A stretch of 64,000 nucleotides of DNA. It comes from Aeromonas veronii. GTDB lineage: Bacteria; Pseudomonadota; Gammaproteobacteria; Enterobacterales; Aeromonadaceae. The stretch covers positions 335,001 to 399,000 of the forward strand of contig CP101033.1 in NCBI GenBank assembly GCA_041319085.1, in the 5' to 3' direction. The notes beneath the pieces were generated by a model, which was given only the letters and a program-made list of their open reading frames with translations, was not told where the DNA came from and made no database searches. Positions 1-12,425 of the stretch are shown here, piece by piece; position 1 is the stretch's first letter; each line of letters starts with the position of its first letter. The translations under genes were made by a program, and so were the position numbers.

Positions 1-37
1 GCTGTGCCGGTTTCACCGACACTTCTTGGGGTTGTAT

Positions 38-2925
<2,888 letters not shown>

Positions 2926-3048
2926 TACAACACCCAAGAAGTGTTCTGGGCCTTGTAGCGAATGAGTGAACTACTTACAAATTCAGTGATAATGACAAAG
3001 CAAACTAGCCAAGTCGTTATTCACGTCAGCTTTCTGGATTAAAGAATT

Positions 3049-3167
3049 TGCCTGGCGGCCATAGCGCCGTGGAACCACCTGATCCCATGCCGAACTCAGA
3101 AGTGAAACGCGGTAGCGCCGATGGTAGTGTGGCATTCGCCATGCGAGAGTAGGACACTGCCAGGCAC
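3049..3167 (+). rRNA. rrf: 5S ribosomal RNA
   Basis: Starts with TGCCTGGCGGCC and ends with the complementary GCCAGGCA, forming helix I. The ATGCCGAACTCAGAAGTGAAACG core is the standard gammaproteobacterial 5S. It lies about 120 bp after 23S in the same rrn operon. Confidence 0.96.
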
Positions 3168-3263
3168 CCAATTAAACAGCATTGTGAAATATCACGGTGT
3201 TGGCCGAGAGGATGACACCTCGTTGAAACGGCAGACAATTTAGCAAAAAGCTAACCAGACAGC

Positions 3264-3340
3264 GGAGCGGTAGTTCAGTCGGTTAGAATACCGGCCTGTC
3301 ACGCCGGGGGTCGCGGGTTCGAGTCCCGTCCGCTCCGCCA
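3264..3340 (+). tRNA. tRNA-Asp (GTC)
   Basis: 77-nt cloverleaf with acceptor stem GGAGCGG/CCGCTCC, anticodon loop CTGTCAC (anticodon GTC), T loop GGTTCGAGTCC and an encoded CCA end. It sits distal to 5S, as in many gammaproteobacterial rrn operons. Confidence 0.97.
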
Positions 3341-3348
3341 CTAATTTG

Positions 3349-3378
3349 AAGGCCTTCCCGACCGGGAAGGCCTTTTTG
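3349..3378 (+). terminator. rrn operon terminator 1
   Basis: Strong GC-rich inverted repeat (AAGGCCTTCCC / GGGAAGGCC) with a 3-nt loop followed by TTTTT, 9 bp after tRNA-Asp. Confidence 0.9.
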
Positions 3379-3431
3379 CTATGGGCGATTTTTGCCCGGT
3401 GACCCACAGATTTATATACCAGAGTGAACAC

Positions 3432-3460
3432 AAAGCCCGGCTTCATGACCGGGCTTTTGT
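3432..3460 (+). terminator. rrn operon terminator 2
   Basis: Second hairpin AAAGCCCGG / CCGGGCTTTT with an 8-nt loop and a T run. Tandem terminators are usual at rrn ends. The hairpin marks where native sequence gives way to the IS4-type remnant. Confidence 0.8.
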
Positions 3461-3474
3461 ATTTTTGGGCCCGA

Positions 3475-3765
3475 TGCGTTTCCCGGGTGCCGATATTGTC
3501 GAGCTTTACAGCCATCGCTGGGAAATCGAGTTGGGCTATCGGGAAATGAAGCACAGCCTGCAGCAGCATAGACATGCGTACATGTCATCGGGGGCTATCC
3601 CAAAGCTGGTAGCAGAGCTGGATAAACAGGCGGGGCAGTTTGTGCTGTCAGAACGCAGGGCGCGAAGTTACCCCGCTGCGTAAAGCCAAGGCCACAGAGG
3701 TATAGTGTGAAAAAAGGTAATAAAAACAATGCCAGTCAGGCTTAACTGACAGGTATTAGCCCTTA
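3475..3765 (+). pseudogene. IS4-type transposase remnant A (3' end)
   Basis: A readable frame runs to the stop at 3683. It holds the signature of IS4-type transposases around the catalytic glutamate (YSHRWEIELGYREMK), then jumps to the C-terminal end (IPKLVAELDKQAGQF, then RRARSYP). The middle is deleted and the N-terminal two thirds are absent. The stop is followed by AAAAACAATGCCAGTCAG, which resembles an IS4-type terminal repeat and recurs beside a second remnant at 45.3 kb. No function is expected. Confidence 0.75.
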
Positions 3766-3789
3766 CTGGCTGGCTTTTATGTTTGTGGC

Positions 3790-4533
3790 TCACGGCGTGG
3801 CGCCGTAAGCCGCGAAAATCTGGTGATAGCGGCCATCCTGGAGCATCGCCTCAAGGCGCTCATCAAACAGATTGCGGGCATCGGCCGTTCGGAAGGCAAA
3901 GTGATAGACGGTGGGCGGGAAGAGGTCTGCTTGCCTGACCTGATTGCGCTCGTAGTGCTCGCCAGCCTGGGCGGTGGCAATCAGCTGGTCGAGGTAGTAG
4001 TAGAACACCCGCTCCTCCAGTACCACAGCATCGACCCTGCCGCGCATCAGCTGATGTACCTGCACCTGCTGCTTGGCTACCTCCTCATAGTGGGGATTCT
4101 GGTTGGCCATGGTGGCGAACGCGCCCCCCAAAATGATCCTTGCCCGTTGAAAGGCGGTGACCCGTTTTGAATGCAGATCATCCAGTGTACTGATGTGGGT
4201 GCTGCGCAGGGTGAAGATCCGGTTATGGAAGGTGATGACGGGGCGGGTCAGAAAATGGGGATCAACCATACCGGGTCTGACGTTGATGATGGCATCCAGC
4301 TTGCCGGACTCGAACAGGCGGAAGGTACGCTCCAGCGGCAGAAATTCAAAGCTGGGATCATAGCCGCTGCCGGCGAACGCCTCATTCAGCAGGTCCAGCT
4401 CGATGCCACGGTGATTACTTTCGATGACATAAGGAGGGATGGCAAAGTTGACCCCTATCTTGAGTGGCTTGGCCTGCAACTGGCCGGACAGCAAACTGGC
4501 CAGCAGTAGCAATAAAGGAGTGATCAACTGCAT
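3790..4533 (-). CDS. periplasmic solute-binding protein (transporter substrate-binding domain)
   Basis: 247 aa. The start at 4533 gives an N-terminal signal peptide (hydrophobic leucine run, cleavage after GQLQA) with an AGAGG ribosome site just upstream. After it comes KIGVNFAIPPYVIE, typical of SBP family 3 proteins that bind amino acids or similar small polar ligands in the periplasm; FEFLPLERTFRLFESGKLDAI and later segments fit the same fold. No permease or ATPase gene is adjacent, so the partner is unknown, and many stand-alone members of this type have no known transporter. The ligand cannot be read from sequence. Family call is confident, substrate is not. Confidence 0.8.
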   Translation of the reverse strand: MQLITPLLLLLASLLSGQLQAKPLKIGVNFAIPPYVIESNHRGIELDLLNEAFAGSGYDPSFEFLPLERTFRLFESGKLDAIINVRPGMVDPHFLTRPVITFHNRIFTLRSTHISTLDDLHSKRVTAFQRARIILGGAFATMANQNPHYEEVAKQQVQVHQLMRGRVDAVVLEERVFYYYLDQLIATAQAGEHYERNQVRQADLFPPTVYHFAFRTADARNLFDERLEAMLQDGRYHQIFAAYGATP

Positions 4534-4879
4534 GGCACCTCTCACAAAGTGTTCCTGTCGAGAATATCCATCACTGTAAAGGAGGCAGCCATAAAACGTC
4601 ATATCCCTTTCGGGCTGAGTGGTTCAGCCTTGAATGCATAAAAAAAGACCCTGAGGTATCAGGGCCTTTGCAATATTTCTGTTCTAGAAAGGTTAGCGTC
4701 ACCTGATAAGAGGCAATTCTAAATATAATCAATATATTTCAACATGATAATGACATTTTCATTATTATTGTCAATTATTTTGTTAGGTTTCCCACGGTGT
4801 GGAAAGGAAAACTTTACACTTTTGGGCCACGGCTCAACATGAGCACATTTATAGTTGTCTCGCCAGAACGGTTTCTTTT
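4534..4879. other. gene-free AT-rich stretch
   Basis: I see no gene between the solute-binding protein start and the IS1595-type left end. The segment 4690-4800 is much more AT-rich than its surroundings and holds TAATGA and TCATTA arms around 4749-4765 that loosely resemble a Fur or other regulator site. It could be the promoter region of a gene lost when the mobile elements arrived. Confidence 0.4.
4639..4668 (-). terminator. orphan minus-strand terminator
   Basis: Read on the minus strand, CCCTGA / TCAGGG with a 4-nt loop is followed by CTTTTTTT. No minus-strand gene lies directly upstream, so the gene it once served appears to be missing. Confidence 0.6.
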
Positions 4880-4946
4880 GACGCTGTCCCAATTACGTGT
4901 TGAAAGGCTAATCTTGAAGTAGGCCATCACCTTGAGGTCTACCATC

Positions 4947-5152
4947 ATGGATACCCCTGCCTTTCAACACCTGTTATCCCTCTTTCCACAGCTTACCCAG
5001 CGCCAGCGTCGTGTTGCCCAGCAGCAGCTCACGGCGCCACAAGCCATTACCTCGCTCAATACCCAGTTACCGGCATGCAGCGGTTGCCCTCATTGTCAGG
5101 CCGATGTCTCCCAGCTGGCGCCTTGGGGATGGAGTCGGGGATTGCGCCGCTA
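4947..5152 (+). pseudogene. IS1595-family transposase, 5' piece
   Basis: N-terminal 68 codons and two bases of the next codon. The start at 4947 has GAGG ten bases upstream. The piece contains CSGCPHCQAD, half of the zinc-ribbon that opens IS1595-family transposases. The reading frame is cut at 5152 by the Tn1721-type insertion and resumes at 25575 (TA|C CGT TGC, giving YRCKLC, the second zinc-ribbon half). Confidence 0.8.
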
Positions 5153-5190
5153 GGGGAGCCCGCAGAATTCGGAAAAAATCGTACGCTAAG
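5153..5190 (+). repeat. Tn1721-type 38-bp terminal repeat (left outer)
   Basis: Begins GGGGAGCCCGCAG and ends ACGCTAAG. It is identical to the internal copy at 10640-10677 and differs from the right outer copy in the first nine bases. Confidence 0.93.
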
Positions 5191-6938
5191 GTTTTCCGGG
5201 CATCCGTAAGGGCCGAAACTTCCCGTCTTCCAGTCTGCGGCTCTGCCGCCAGACGTAATCGCCGGTTAGGTTGATGTGCTCCCAGCCCAGCGGCGACAGG
5301 AATTGCAGCAGCTCGCCGTCCACCGGCTTGCCGGCCTCGACCAACCCCTGGGTGGCGCGTTCCAGGTACACCGTGTTCCACAGCACGATAGCCGCCGTCA
5401 CCAGGTTGAGGCCGCTGGCCCGGTAGCGCTGCTGCTCGAAGCTCCGATCCCTGATTTCCCCAAGGCGGTTGAAGAACACCGCCCTGGCCAGCGAGTTGCG
5501 CGCCTCACCTTTGTTCAGGCCGGCATGCACGCGGCGGCGCAGTTCAACACTTTGCAGCCAGTCCAGGATGAACAGCGTGCGCTCGATCCGGCCCAGCTCG
5601 CGCAGGGCCACGGCCAGTCCGTTCTGGCGCGGGTAGCTGCCGAGCTTGCGCAGCATCAGCGAGGCGGTGACGGTGCCCTGCTTGATCGAGCTGGCCAGGC
5701 GCAGGATGTCGTCCCAGTGGGCACGCACGTGCTTGATGTTCAGGGTGCCGCCGATCAGCGGGCGCAACGTCGGGTAGGCTTGCACGCCCTGCGGCACGTA
5801 CAGCTTGGTTTCGCCGAGGTCGCGGATGCGCGGCGCGAAGCGGAAGCCTAGCAGGTGCATCAGGGCAAAGACGTGATCGGTGAAGCCGGCCGTGTCGGTG
5901 TAGTGCTCCTCGATCCGCAGGTCGGACTCGTGGTACAGCAGGCCGTCGAGCACATAGGTGGAATCGCGGACGCCGACATTCACCACGCGGGTGCTGAACG
6001 GCGCGTACTGGTCGGAGATATGGGTATAGAACAGCCGTCCCGGCTCGCTACCGTACTTCGGGTTGACGTGCCCGGTGCTCTCGCCCCGGCCACCCGCGCG
6101 GAAGCGCTGGCCATCGGAGGATGAGGTCGTGCCGTCGCCCCAGTGGGCGGCAAAGGCGTGGCGATACTGGTGGTTGACCAGCTCGGCCAAGGCCGCCGAA
6201 TAGGTTTCGTCGCGGATGTGCCAGGCTTGCAGCCAGGACAGCTTGGCGTAGGTCAGGCCGGGGCTCGACTCGGCCATCTTGGTCAGCCCGAGGTTGATCG
6301 CATCACCGAGGATTGCGGACAGCAGCAACGTCCTGTCTTTGGCCTCGGCCCCGTCCTTCAAGTGGGTGAAGTGGCGGCTGAAGCCCGTCCAGTCGTCCAC
6401 GTCCATCAGCAGTTCGGTGATCTTGATGCGCGGCAGTAACTGGCTGGTTTGGTCGATCAGCGCCTGCGCCCGATCCGGCACCGCCGCATCCAGCGGGGTG
6501 ATTTTCAGCCCTGACTCGGTGAGGATGGCATCGGGCAGCTCGTTGTCCTTGGCCAGGCGGGTGACGGTGGCCAACTGCTCGTCCAGCAGCTGCAAACGCT
6601 CTTCCAGGTACTGGTCGCTGTTCGGGTTGATCGCCAGGGGCAGGGCCTGCTCGCGCTTGAGTGCGGCGAACTTCTCGGCCGGCAGCAGGTAGTCGTCGAA
6701 GTCGCGGAACTGCCGCGAGCCCTTGACCCAGATGTCGCCGGAGCGCAGGGCGTTCTTCAGCTCGGACAGGGCGCAGATTTCGTAGAATTTCCGGTCGAGG
6801 CCTTCCGGGGTGATCACCAGCGGCTTCCAGCGCGGCTTGATGAAGGCCGTGGGTGCATCGGCCGGCACCTTGCGCAGGTTGTCGGCGTTCATCTCACGCA
6901 GGGTCTGCACGGCTGCCAGCACGCCTTGCGCGGCCGGC
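5186..6938 (-). pseudogene. tnpA: Tn3-family transposase, truncated copy (delta-tnpA)
   Basis: Carries the C-terminal part of the same transposase encoded in full at 10673-13639; the first part of the gene is absent. Homology stops at 6938, where the sequence changes to an unrelated gene fragment on the opposite strand. The open frame continues a few codons into that fragment, but this tail is not transposase. It is non-functional and serves as the repeat arm of the amplifiable tet module. Confidence 0.93.
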
Positions 6939-7333
6939 CCGTGCTGTTCCCCAACTTTTCGCTCGGCGAAGAGTATGAACATGCGCCGCCGGCGACGAAT
7001 CGCCAAATCTCACCGTATCTCCCGAGCGGACGATTTCGCACCGGTCTGCCCGTCGAAGGGCTTGCGATCGAACGGGGCGACCTTTTCTATGCATGTCCGC
7101 GAGCCAGCGTCTTTTATGGCACGGCGCTCGACGCCGACCTTCGGACGCGCGGCGTAAGCACGCTTGTCATGGCCGGGATAAGCACCACCGGCGTTGTTCT
7201 TTCAAGCGTCGCCTGGGCTAGTGATGCGGACTACGACGTGCGTTTGGTCCAGGACTGCTGCTACGACCCGGATCGGGATGCCCACGAAGCTCTGTTGCGT
7301 TCCGGGTTCGGCGGACGTGTACAGGTCGTGTAA
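6939..7333 (+). pseudogene. isochorismatase-family hydrolase, 5'-truncated
   Basis: The C-terminal part of a cysteine-hydrolase/isochorismatase-fold protein: GDLFYACPRASVFYGTALD, then VSTLVMAGISTTGVVLSSVA and LVQDCCYDPDRDAHEALL, ending at 7331-7333. The N-terminal third is missing; the breakpoint at 6938/6939 joins it to delta-tnpA. The usual catalytic cysteine region reads GISTTGVVLSS with no Cys at the expected place, so activity is doubtful even for an intact parent. It is a passenger scrap acquired with the tet module. Confidence 0.7.
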
Positions 7334-7470
7334 TTTTCGGGCCTCGCATGATCGCGGCCATAGCCGCAGGTGGATTGGTGCGAGGCAGGGCCAGTCCAAG
7401 TCAGGGTGCGGTCATCGCGGCGCCTGCAACTCTCAAAAACCCATCGCCGTAGCGGAGGTCTTGTAATCGC

Positions 7471-8355
7471 ATGTCATTACGCACGCCCGATTTATTGTTC
7501 ACAGCGATAGCACCTGCCATTTGGGGCAGCACCTACATTGTCACCACCCAATACCTGCCGAACTTCTCACCGATGACGGTCGCGATGCTGCGGGCGTTGC
7601 CGGCGGGTTTATTGCTCGTGATGATCGTCCGACAGATTCCAACGGGAATCTGGTGGATGCGCATCTTCATCCTCGGCGCACTTAATATTTCGCTATTCTG
7701 GAGTTTGTTGTTTATTTCGGTCTACCGCCTGCCGGGCGGGGTCGCGGCGACGGTAGGCGCTGTGCAGCCGCTGATGGTCGTGTTCATCTCTGCCGCTCTG
7801 CTAGGTAGCCCGATACGATTGATGGCGGTCCTGGGGGCTATTTGCGGAACTGCGGGCGTGGCGCTGTTGGTGTTGACACCAAACGCAGCGCTAGATCCTG
7901 TCGGCGTCGCAGCGGGCCTGGCGGGGGCGGTTTCCATGGCGTTCGGAACCGTGCTGACCCGCAAGTGGCAACCTCCCGTGCCTCTGCTCACCTTTACCGC
8001 CTGGCAACTGGCGGCCGGAGGACTTCTGCTCGTTCCAGTAGCTTTAGTGTTTGATCCGCCAATCCCGATGCCTACAGGAACCAATGTTCTCGGCCTGGCG
8101 TGGCTCGGCCTGATCGGAGCGGGTTTAACCTACTTCCTTTGGTTCCGGGGGATCTCGCGACTCGAACCTACAGTTGTTTCCTTACTGGGCTTTCTCAGCC
8201 CGGGGACCGCCGTGTTGCTAGGATGGTTGTTCTTGGATCAGACGCTGAGTGCGCTTCAAATCATCGGCGTCCTGCTCGTGATCGGGAGTATCTGGCTGGG
8301 CCAACGTTCCAACCGCACTCCTAGGGCGCGTATAGCTTGCCGGAAGTCGCCTTGA
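7471..8355 (+). CDS. pecM: EamA/DMT-family transporter, PecM-like
   Basis: 294 aa with about ten hydrophobic segments in two EamA halves (residues about 8-135 and 148-280), as in drug/metabolite exporters of the inner membrane. It opens LLFTAIAPAIWGSTYIVTTQ, the usual first helix, and has a GGAGG site upstream. This gene regularly accompanies tetR-tet(A) on Tn1721-type elements and is named for similarity to pecM of Erwinia; its substrate is unknown and it is not needed for tetracycline resistance. It converges on tet(A) with a 31-bp gap. Confidence 0.88.
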   Translation: MSLRTPDLLFTAIAPAIWGSTYIVTTQYLPNFSPMTVAMLRALPAGLLLVMIVRQIPTGIWWMRIFILGALNISLFWSLLFISVYRLPGGVAATVGAVQPLMVVFISAALLGSPIRLMAVLGAICGTAGVALLVLTPNAALDPVGVAAGLAGAVSMAFGTVLTRKWQPPVPLLTFTAWQLAAGGLLLVPVALVFDPPIPMPTGTNVLGLAWLGLIGAGLTYFLWFRGISRLEPTVVSLLGFLSPGTAVLLGWLFLDQTLSALQIIGVLLVIGSIWLGQRSNRTPRARIACRKSP

Positions 8356-8386
8356 CCCGCATGGCATAGGCCTATCGTTTCCACGA

Positions 8387-9585
8387 TCAGCGATCGGCTC
8401 GTTGCCCTGCGCCGCTCCAAAGCCCGCGACGCAGCGCCGGCAGGCAGAGCAAGTAGAGGGCAGCGCCTGCAATCCATGCCCACCCGTTCCACGTTGTTAT
8501 AGAAGCCGCATAGATCGCCGTGAAGAGGAGGGGTCCGACGATCGAGGTCAGGCTGGTGAGCGCCGCCAGTGAGCCTTGCAGCTGCCCCTGACGTTCCTCA
8601 TCCACCTGCCTGGACAACATTGCTTGCAGCGCCGGCATTCCGATGCCACCCGAAGCAAGCAGGACCATGATCGGGAACGCCATCCATCCCCGTGTCGCGA
8701 AGGCAAGCAGGATGTAGCCTGTGCCGTCGGCAATCATTCCGAGCATGAGTGCCCGCCTTTCGCCGAGCCGGGCGGCTACAGGGCCGGTGATCATTGCCTG
8801 GGCGAGTGAATGCAGAATGCCAAATGCGGCAAGCGAAATGCCGATCGTGGTCGCGTCCCAGTGAAAGCGATCCTCGCCGAAAATGACCCAAAGCGCGGCC
8901 GGCACCTGTCCGACAAGTTGCATGATGAAGAAGACCGCCATCAGGGCGGCGACGACGGTCATGCCCCGGGCCCACCGGAACGAAGCGAGCGGGTTGAGAG
9001 CCTCCCGGCGTAACGGCCGGCGTTCGCCTTTGTGCGACTCCGGCAAAAGGAAACAGCCCGTCAGGAAATTGAGGCCGTTCAAGGCTGCCGCGGCGAAGAA
9101 CGGAGCGTGGGGGAGAAACCGCCCATCAGCCCACCGAGCACAGGTCCCGCGACCATCCCGAACCCGAAACAGGCGCTCATGAAGCCGAAGTGCCGCGCGC
9201 GCTCATCGCCATCAGTGATATCGGCAATATAAGCGCCGGCTACCGCCCCAGTCGCCCCGGTGATGCCGGCCACGATCCGCCCGATATAGAGAACCCAAAG
9301 GAAAGGCGCCGTCGCCATGATGGCGTAGTCGACAGCAGCGCCGGCCAGCGAGACGAGCAAGACCGGCCGCCGCCCGAAACGATCCGACAGCGCGCCCAGC
9401 ACAGGTGCGCAGGCAAATTGCATCAACGCATACAGCGCCAGCAGAATGCCATAGTGGGCGGTGACGTCGTTCGAGTGAACCAGATCGCGCAGGAGGCCCG
9501 GCAGCACCGGCATAATCAGGCCGATGCCGACAGCGTCGAGCGCGACAGTGCTCAGAATTACGATCAGGGGTCTGTTGGGTTTCAC
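8387..9585 (-). pseudogene. tetA: tetracycline efflux MFS transporter Tet(A), frameshifted as read
   Basis: Class A tetracycline/H+ antiporter of the inner membrane (12 helices, normally 399 aa). GTG start at 9585 with GGAGG upstream; the usual RPLIVILSTVALDAVGIGLI opening and the motif A loop GALSDRFGRRPVLL are present. The frame is lost after GGLMGGFSP near 9110 and resumes in another frame at NGLNFLTGCFLLPES to the normal end. The total is exactly one base short of 400 codons. The break lies in a run of five C where the intact gene should have six. It is divergent from tetR with two operators between them. If the missing C is a base-calling error, the gene is functional. Confidence 0.9.
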
Positions 9586-9633
9586 GTCTGGCCTCCGGAC
9601 CAGCCTCCGCTGGTCCGATTGAACGCGCGGATT

Positions 9634-9682
9634 CTTTATCACTGATAAGTTGGTGGACATATTATGTTTATCAGTGATAAAG
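9634..9682. promoter_or_regulatory. tetO: paired tet operators
   Basis: Two palindromic TetR sites, TTATCACTGATAA near 9636 and TTTATCAGTGATAAA near 9667, lie between divergent tet(A) and tetR. Class A TetR bound here represses both promoters until tetracycline-Mg is bound. Confidence 0.92.
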
Positions 9683-9690
9683 TGTCAAGC

Positions 9691-10341
9691 ATGACAAAGT
9701 TGCAGCCGAATACAGTGATCCGTGCCGCCCTGGACCTGTTGAACGAGGTCGGCGTAGACGGTCTGACGACACGCAAACTGGCGGAACGGTTGGGGGTTCA
9801 GCAGCCGGCGCTTTACTGGCACTTCAGGAACAAGCGGGCGCTGCTCGACGCACTGGCCGAAGCCATGCTGGCGGAGAATCATACGCATTCGGTGCCGAGA
9901 GCCGACGACGACTGGCGCTCATTTCTGATCGGGAATGCCCGCAGCTTCAGGCAGGCGCTGCTCGCCTACCGCGATGGCGCGCGCATCCATGCCGGCACGC
10001 GACCGGGCGCACCGCAGATGGAAACGGCCGACGCGCAGCTTCGCTTCCTCTGCGAGGCGGGTTTTTCGGCCGGGGACGCCGTCAATGCGCTGATGACAAT
10101 CAGCTACTTCACTGTTGGGGCCGTGCTTGAGGAGCAGGCCGGCGACAGCGATGCCGGCGAGCGCGGCGGCACCGTTGAACAGGCTCCGCTCTCGCCGCTG
10201 TTGCGGGCCGCGATAGACGCCTTCGACGAAGCCGGTCCGGACGCAGCGTTCGAGCAGGGACTCGCGGTGATTGTCGATGGATTGGCGAAAAGGAGGCTCG
10301 TTGTCAGGAACGTTGAAGGACCGAGAAAGGGTGACGATTGA
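9691..10341 (+). CDS. tetR: tetracycline repressor TetR class A
   Basis: 216 aa from the ATG at 9691. The N-terminal helix-turn-helix covers about residues 27-46 (TRKLAERLGVQQPALYWHF), followed by the ligand-binding and dimerisation core. It ends VVRNVEGPRKGDD, as in class A repressors of Tn1721/RP1. It controls itself and tet(A) through the operators at 9634-9682. The gene is intact. An upstream in-frame ATG at 9664 lies within the operator and is less likely the start. Confidence 0.95.
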   Translation: MTKLQPNTVIRAALDLLNEVGVDGLTTRKLAERLGVQQPALYWHFRNKRALLDALAEAMLAENHTHSVPRADDDWRSFLIGNARSFRQALLAYRDGARIHAGTRPGAPQMETADAQLRFLCEAGFSAGDAVNALMTISYFTVGAVLEEQAGDSDAGERGGTVEQAPLSPLLRAAIDAFDEAGPDAAFEQGLAVIVDGLAKRRLVVRNVEGPRKGDD

Positions 10342-10639
10342 TCAGGACCGCTGCCGGAGCGCAACCCACTCACTACAGCAGAGCCATGTAGACAACATCC
10401 CCTCCCCCTTTCCACCGCGTCAGACGCCCGTAGCAGCCCGCTACGGGCTTTTTCATGCCCTGCCCTAGCGTCCAAGCCTCACGGCCGCGCTCGGCCTCTC
10501 TGGCGGCCTTCTGGCGCTCCTGCTGCGGCGTCCGCTCGTGGGCCGTGGCGCGGGTCCGCGCGCCGGCCTCGTGCGCCTGGCGCTCGCGGGCGAGGTCCAG
10601 GGCGGCCGTCTTCACGTTCTGCCTTGCGCAGATGAGATA
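10342..10639. other. plasmid-derived spacer downstream of tetR
   Basis: No intact gene. A minus-strand frame (10373-10615) reads ALDLARERQAHEAGARTRAT and then a charged RQKAAREAERGREA stretch. It looks like the fragment of a relaxase or mobilisation protein tail, but I cannot name the source. The sequence ends at the internal 38-bp repeat at 10640. Confidence 0.5.
10426..10454 (+). terminator. terminator downstream of tetR
   Basis: GCCCGTAG / CTACGGGC hairpin followed by TTTTT, in the right orientation and position to end tetR transcription. Confidence 0.7.
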
Positions 10640-10677
10640 GGGGAGCCCGCAGAATTCGGAAAAAATCGTACGCTAAG
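10640..10677 (+). repeat. Tn1721-type 38-bp repeat (internal)
   Basis: Identical to the left outer copy. It borders the basic transposon, so the core unit 10640-25569 could move alone without the tet region. Confidence 0.93.
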
Positions 10678-12425
10678 GTTTTCCGGGCATCCGTAAGGGC
10701 CGAAACTTCCCGTCTTCCAGTCTGCGGCTCTGCCGCCAGACGTAATCGCCGGTTAGGTTGATGTGCTCCCAGCCCAGCGGCGACAGGAATTGCAGCAGCT
10801 CGCCGTCCACCGGCTTGCCGGCCTCGACCAACCCCTGGGTGGCGCGTTCCAGGTACACCGTGTTCCACAGCACGATAGCCGCCGTCACCAGGTTGAGGCC
10901 GCTGGCCCGGTAGCGCTGCTGCTCGAAGCTCCGATCCCTGATTTCCCCAAGGCGGTTGAAGAACACCGCCCTGGCCAGCGAGTTGCGCGCCTCACCTTTG
11001 TTCAGGCCGGCATGCACGCGGCGGCGCAGTTCAACACTTTGCAGCCAGTCCAGGATGAACAGCGTGCGCTCGATCCGGCCCAGCTCGCGCAGGGCCACGG
11101 CCAGTCCGTTCTGGCGCGGGTAGCTGCCGAGCTTGCGCAGCATCAGCGAGGCGGTGACGGTGCCCTGCTTGATCGAGCTGGCCAGGCGCAGGATGTCGTC
11201 CCAGTGGGCACGCACGTGCTTGATGTTCAGGGTGCCGCCGATCAGCGGGCGCAACGTCGGGTAGGCTTGCACGCCCTGCGGCACGTACAGCTTGGTTTCG
11301 CCGAGGTCGCGGATGCGCGGCGCGAAGCGGAAGCCTAGCAGGTGCATCAGGGCAAAGACGTGATCGGTGAAGCCGGCCGTGTCGGTGTAGTGCTCCTCGA
11401 TCCGCAGGTCGGACTCGTGGTACAGCAGGCCGTCGAGCACATAGGTGGAATCGCGGACGCCGACATTCACCACGCGGGTGCTGAACGGCGCGTACTGGTC
11501 GGAGATATGGGTATAGAACAGCCGTCCCGGCTCGCTACCGTACTTCGGGTTGACGTGCCCGGTGCTCTCGCCCCGGCCACCCGCGCGGAAGCGCTGGCCA
11601 TCGGAGGATGAGGTCGTGCCGTCGCCCCAGTGGGCGGCAAAGGCGTGGCGATACTGGTGGTTGACCAGCTCGGCCAAGGCCGCCGAATAGGTTTCGTCGC
11701 GGATGTGCCAGGCTTGCAGCCAGGACAGCTTGGCGTAGGTCAGGCCGGGGCTCGACTCGGCCATCTTGGTCAGCCCGAGGTTGATCGCATCACCGAGGAT
11801 TGCGGACAGCAGCAACGTCCTGTCTTTGGCCTCGGCCCCGTCCTTCAAGTGGGTGAAGTGGCGGCTGAAGCCCGTCCAGTCGTCCACGTCCATCAGCAGT
11901 TCGGTGATCTTGATGCGCGGCAGTAACTGGCTGGTTTGGTCGATCAGCGCCTGCGCCCGATCCGGCACCGCCGCATCCAGCGGGGTGATTTTCAGCCCTG
12001 ACTCGGTGAGGATGGCATCGGGCAGCTCGTTGTCCTTGGCCAGGCGGGTGACGGTGGCCAACTGCTCGTCCAGCAGCTGCAAACGCTCTTCCAGGTACTG
12101 GTCGCTGTTCGGGTTGATCGCCAGGGGCAGGGCCTGCTCGCGCTTGAGTGCGGCGAACTTCTCGGCCGGCAGCAGGTAGTCGTCGAAGTCGCGGAACTGC
12201 CGCGAGCCCTTGACCCAGATGTCGCCGGAGCGCAGGGCGTTCTTCAGCTCGGACAGGGCGCAGATTTCGTAGAATTTCCGGTCGAGGCCTTCCGGGGTGA
12301 TCACCAGCGGCTTCCAGCGCGGCTTGATGAAGGCCGTGGGTGCATCGGCCGGCACCTTGCGCAGGTTGTCGGCGTTCATCTCACGCAGGGTCTGCACGGC
12401 TGCCAGCACGCCTTGCGCGGCCGGC
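10640..12425. repeat. 1,786-bp direct repeat, copy 2
   Basis: Partner of 5153-6938, spaced by 5,487 bp. It forms the 3' part of the intact tnpA. Confidence 0.92.

Larger units (their letters stand above)
5153..6938. repeat. 1,786-bp direct repeat, copy 1
   Basis: Matches 10640-12425 base for base wherever I compared them; the match ends at 6938/12425. It contains the 38-bp repeat and the 3' part of tnpA. The two copies flank the tet module in direct orientation. Recombination between them would delete or tandemly amplify a 5,487-bp unit, as described for Tn1721. Confidence 0.92.

Noticed and set aside
3264..3340. tRNA-Asp as attachment site for the RM/recombinase island
   Set aside because: No second copy of the tRNA 3' end was seen near 26-37 kb, and IS and Tn boundaries explain the adjacent DNA.
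5276..6692. Plus-strand frames of 89-191 codons antisense to delta-tnpA (repeated at 10763-12179)
   Set aside because: GC-rich antisense shadows of tnpA; they are identical in both repeat copies because the DNA is.
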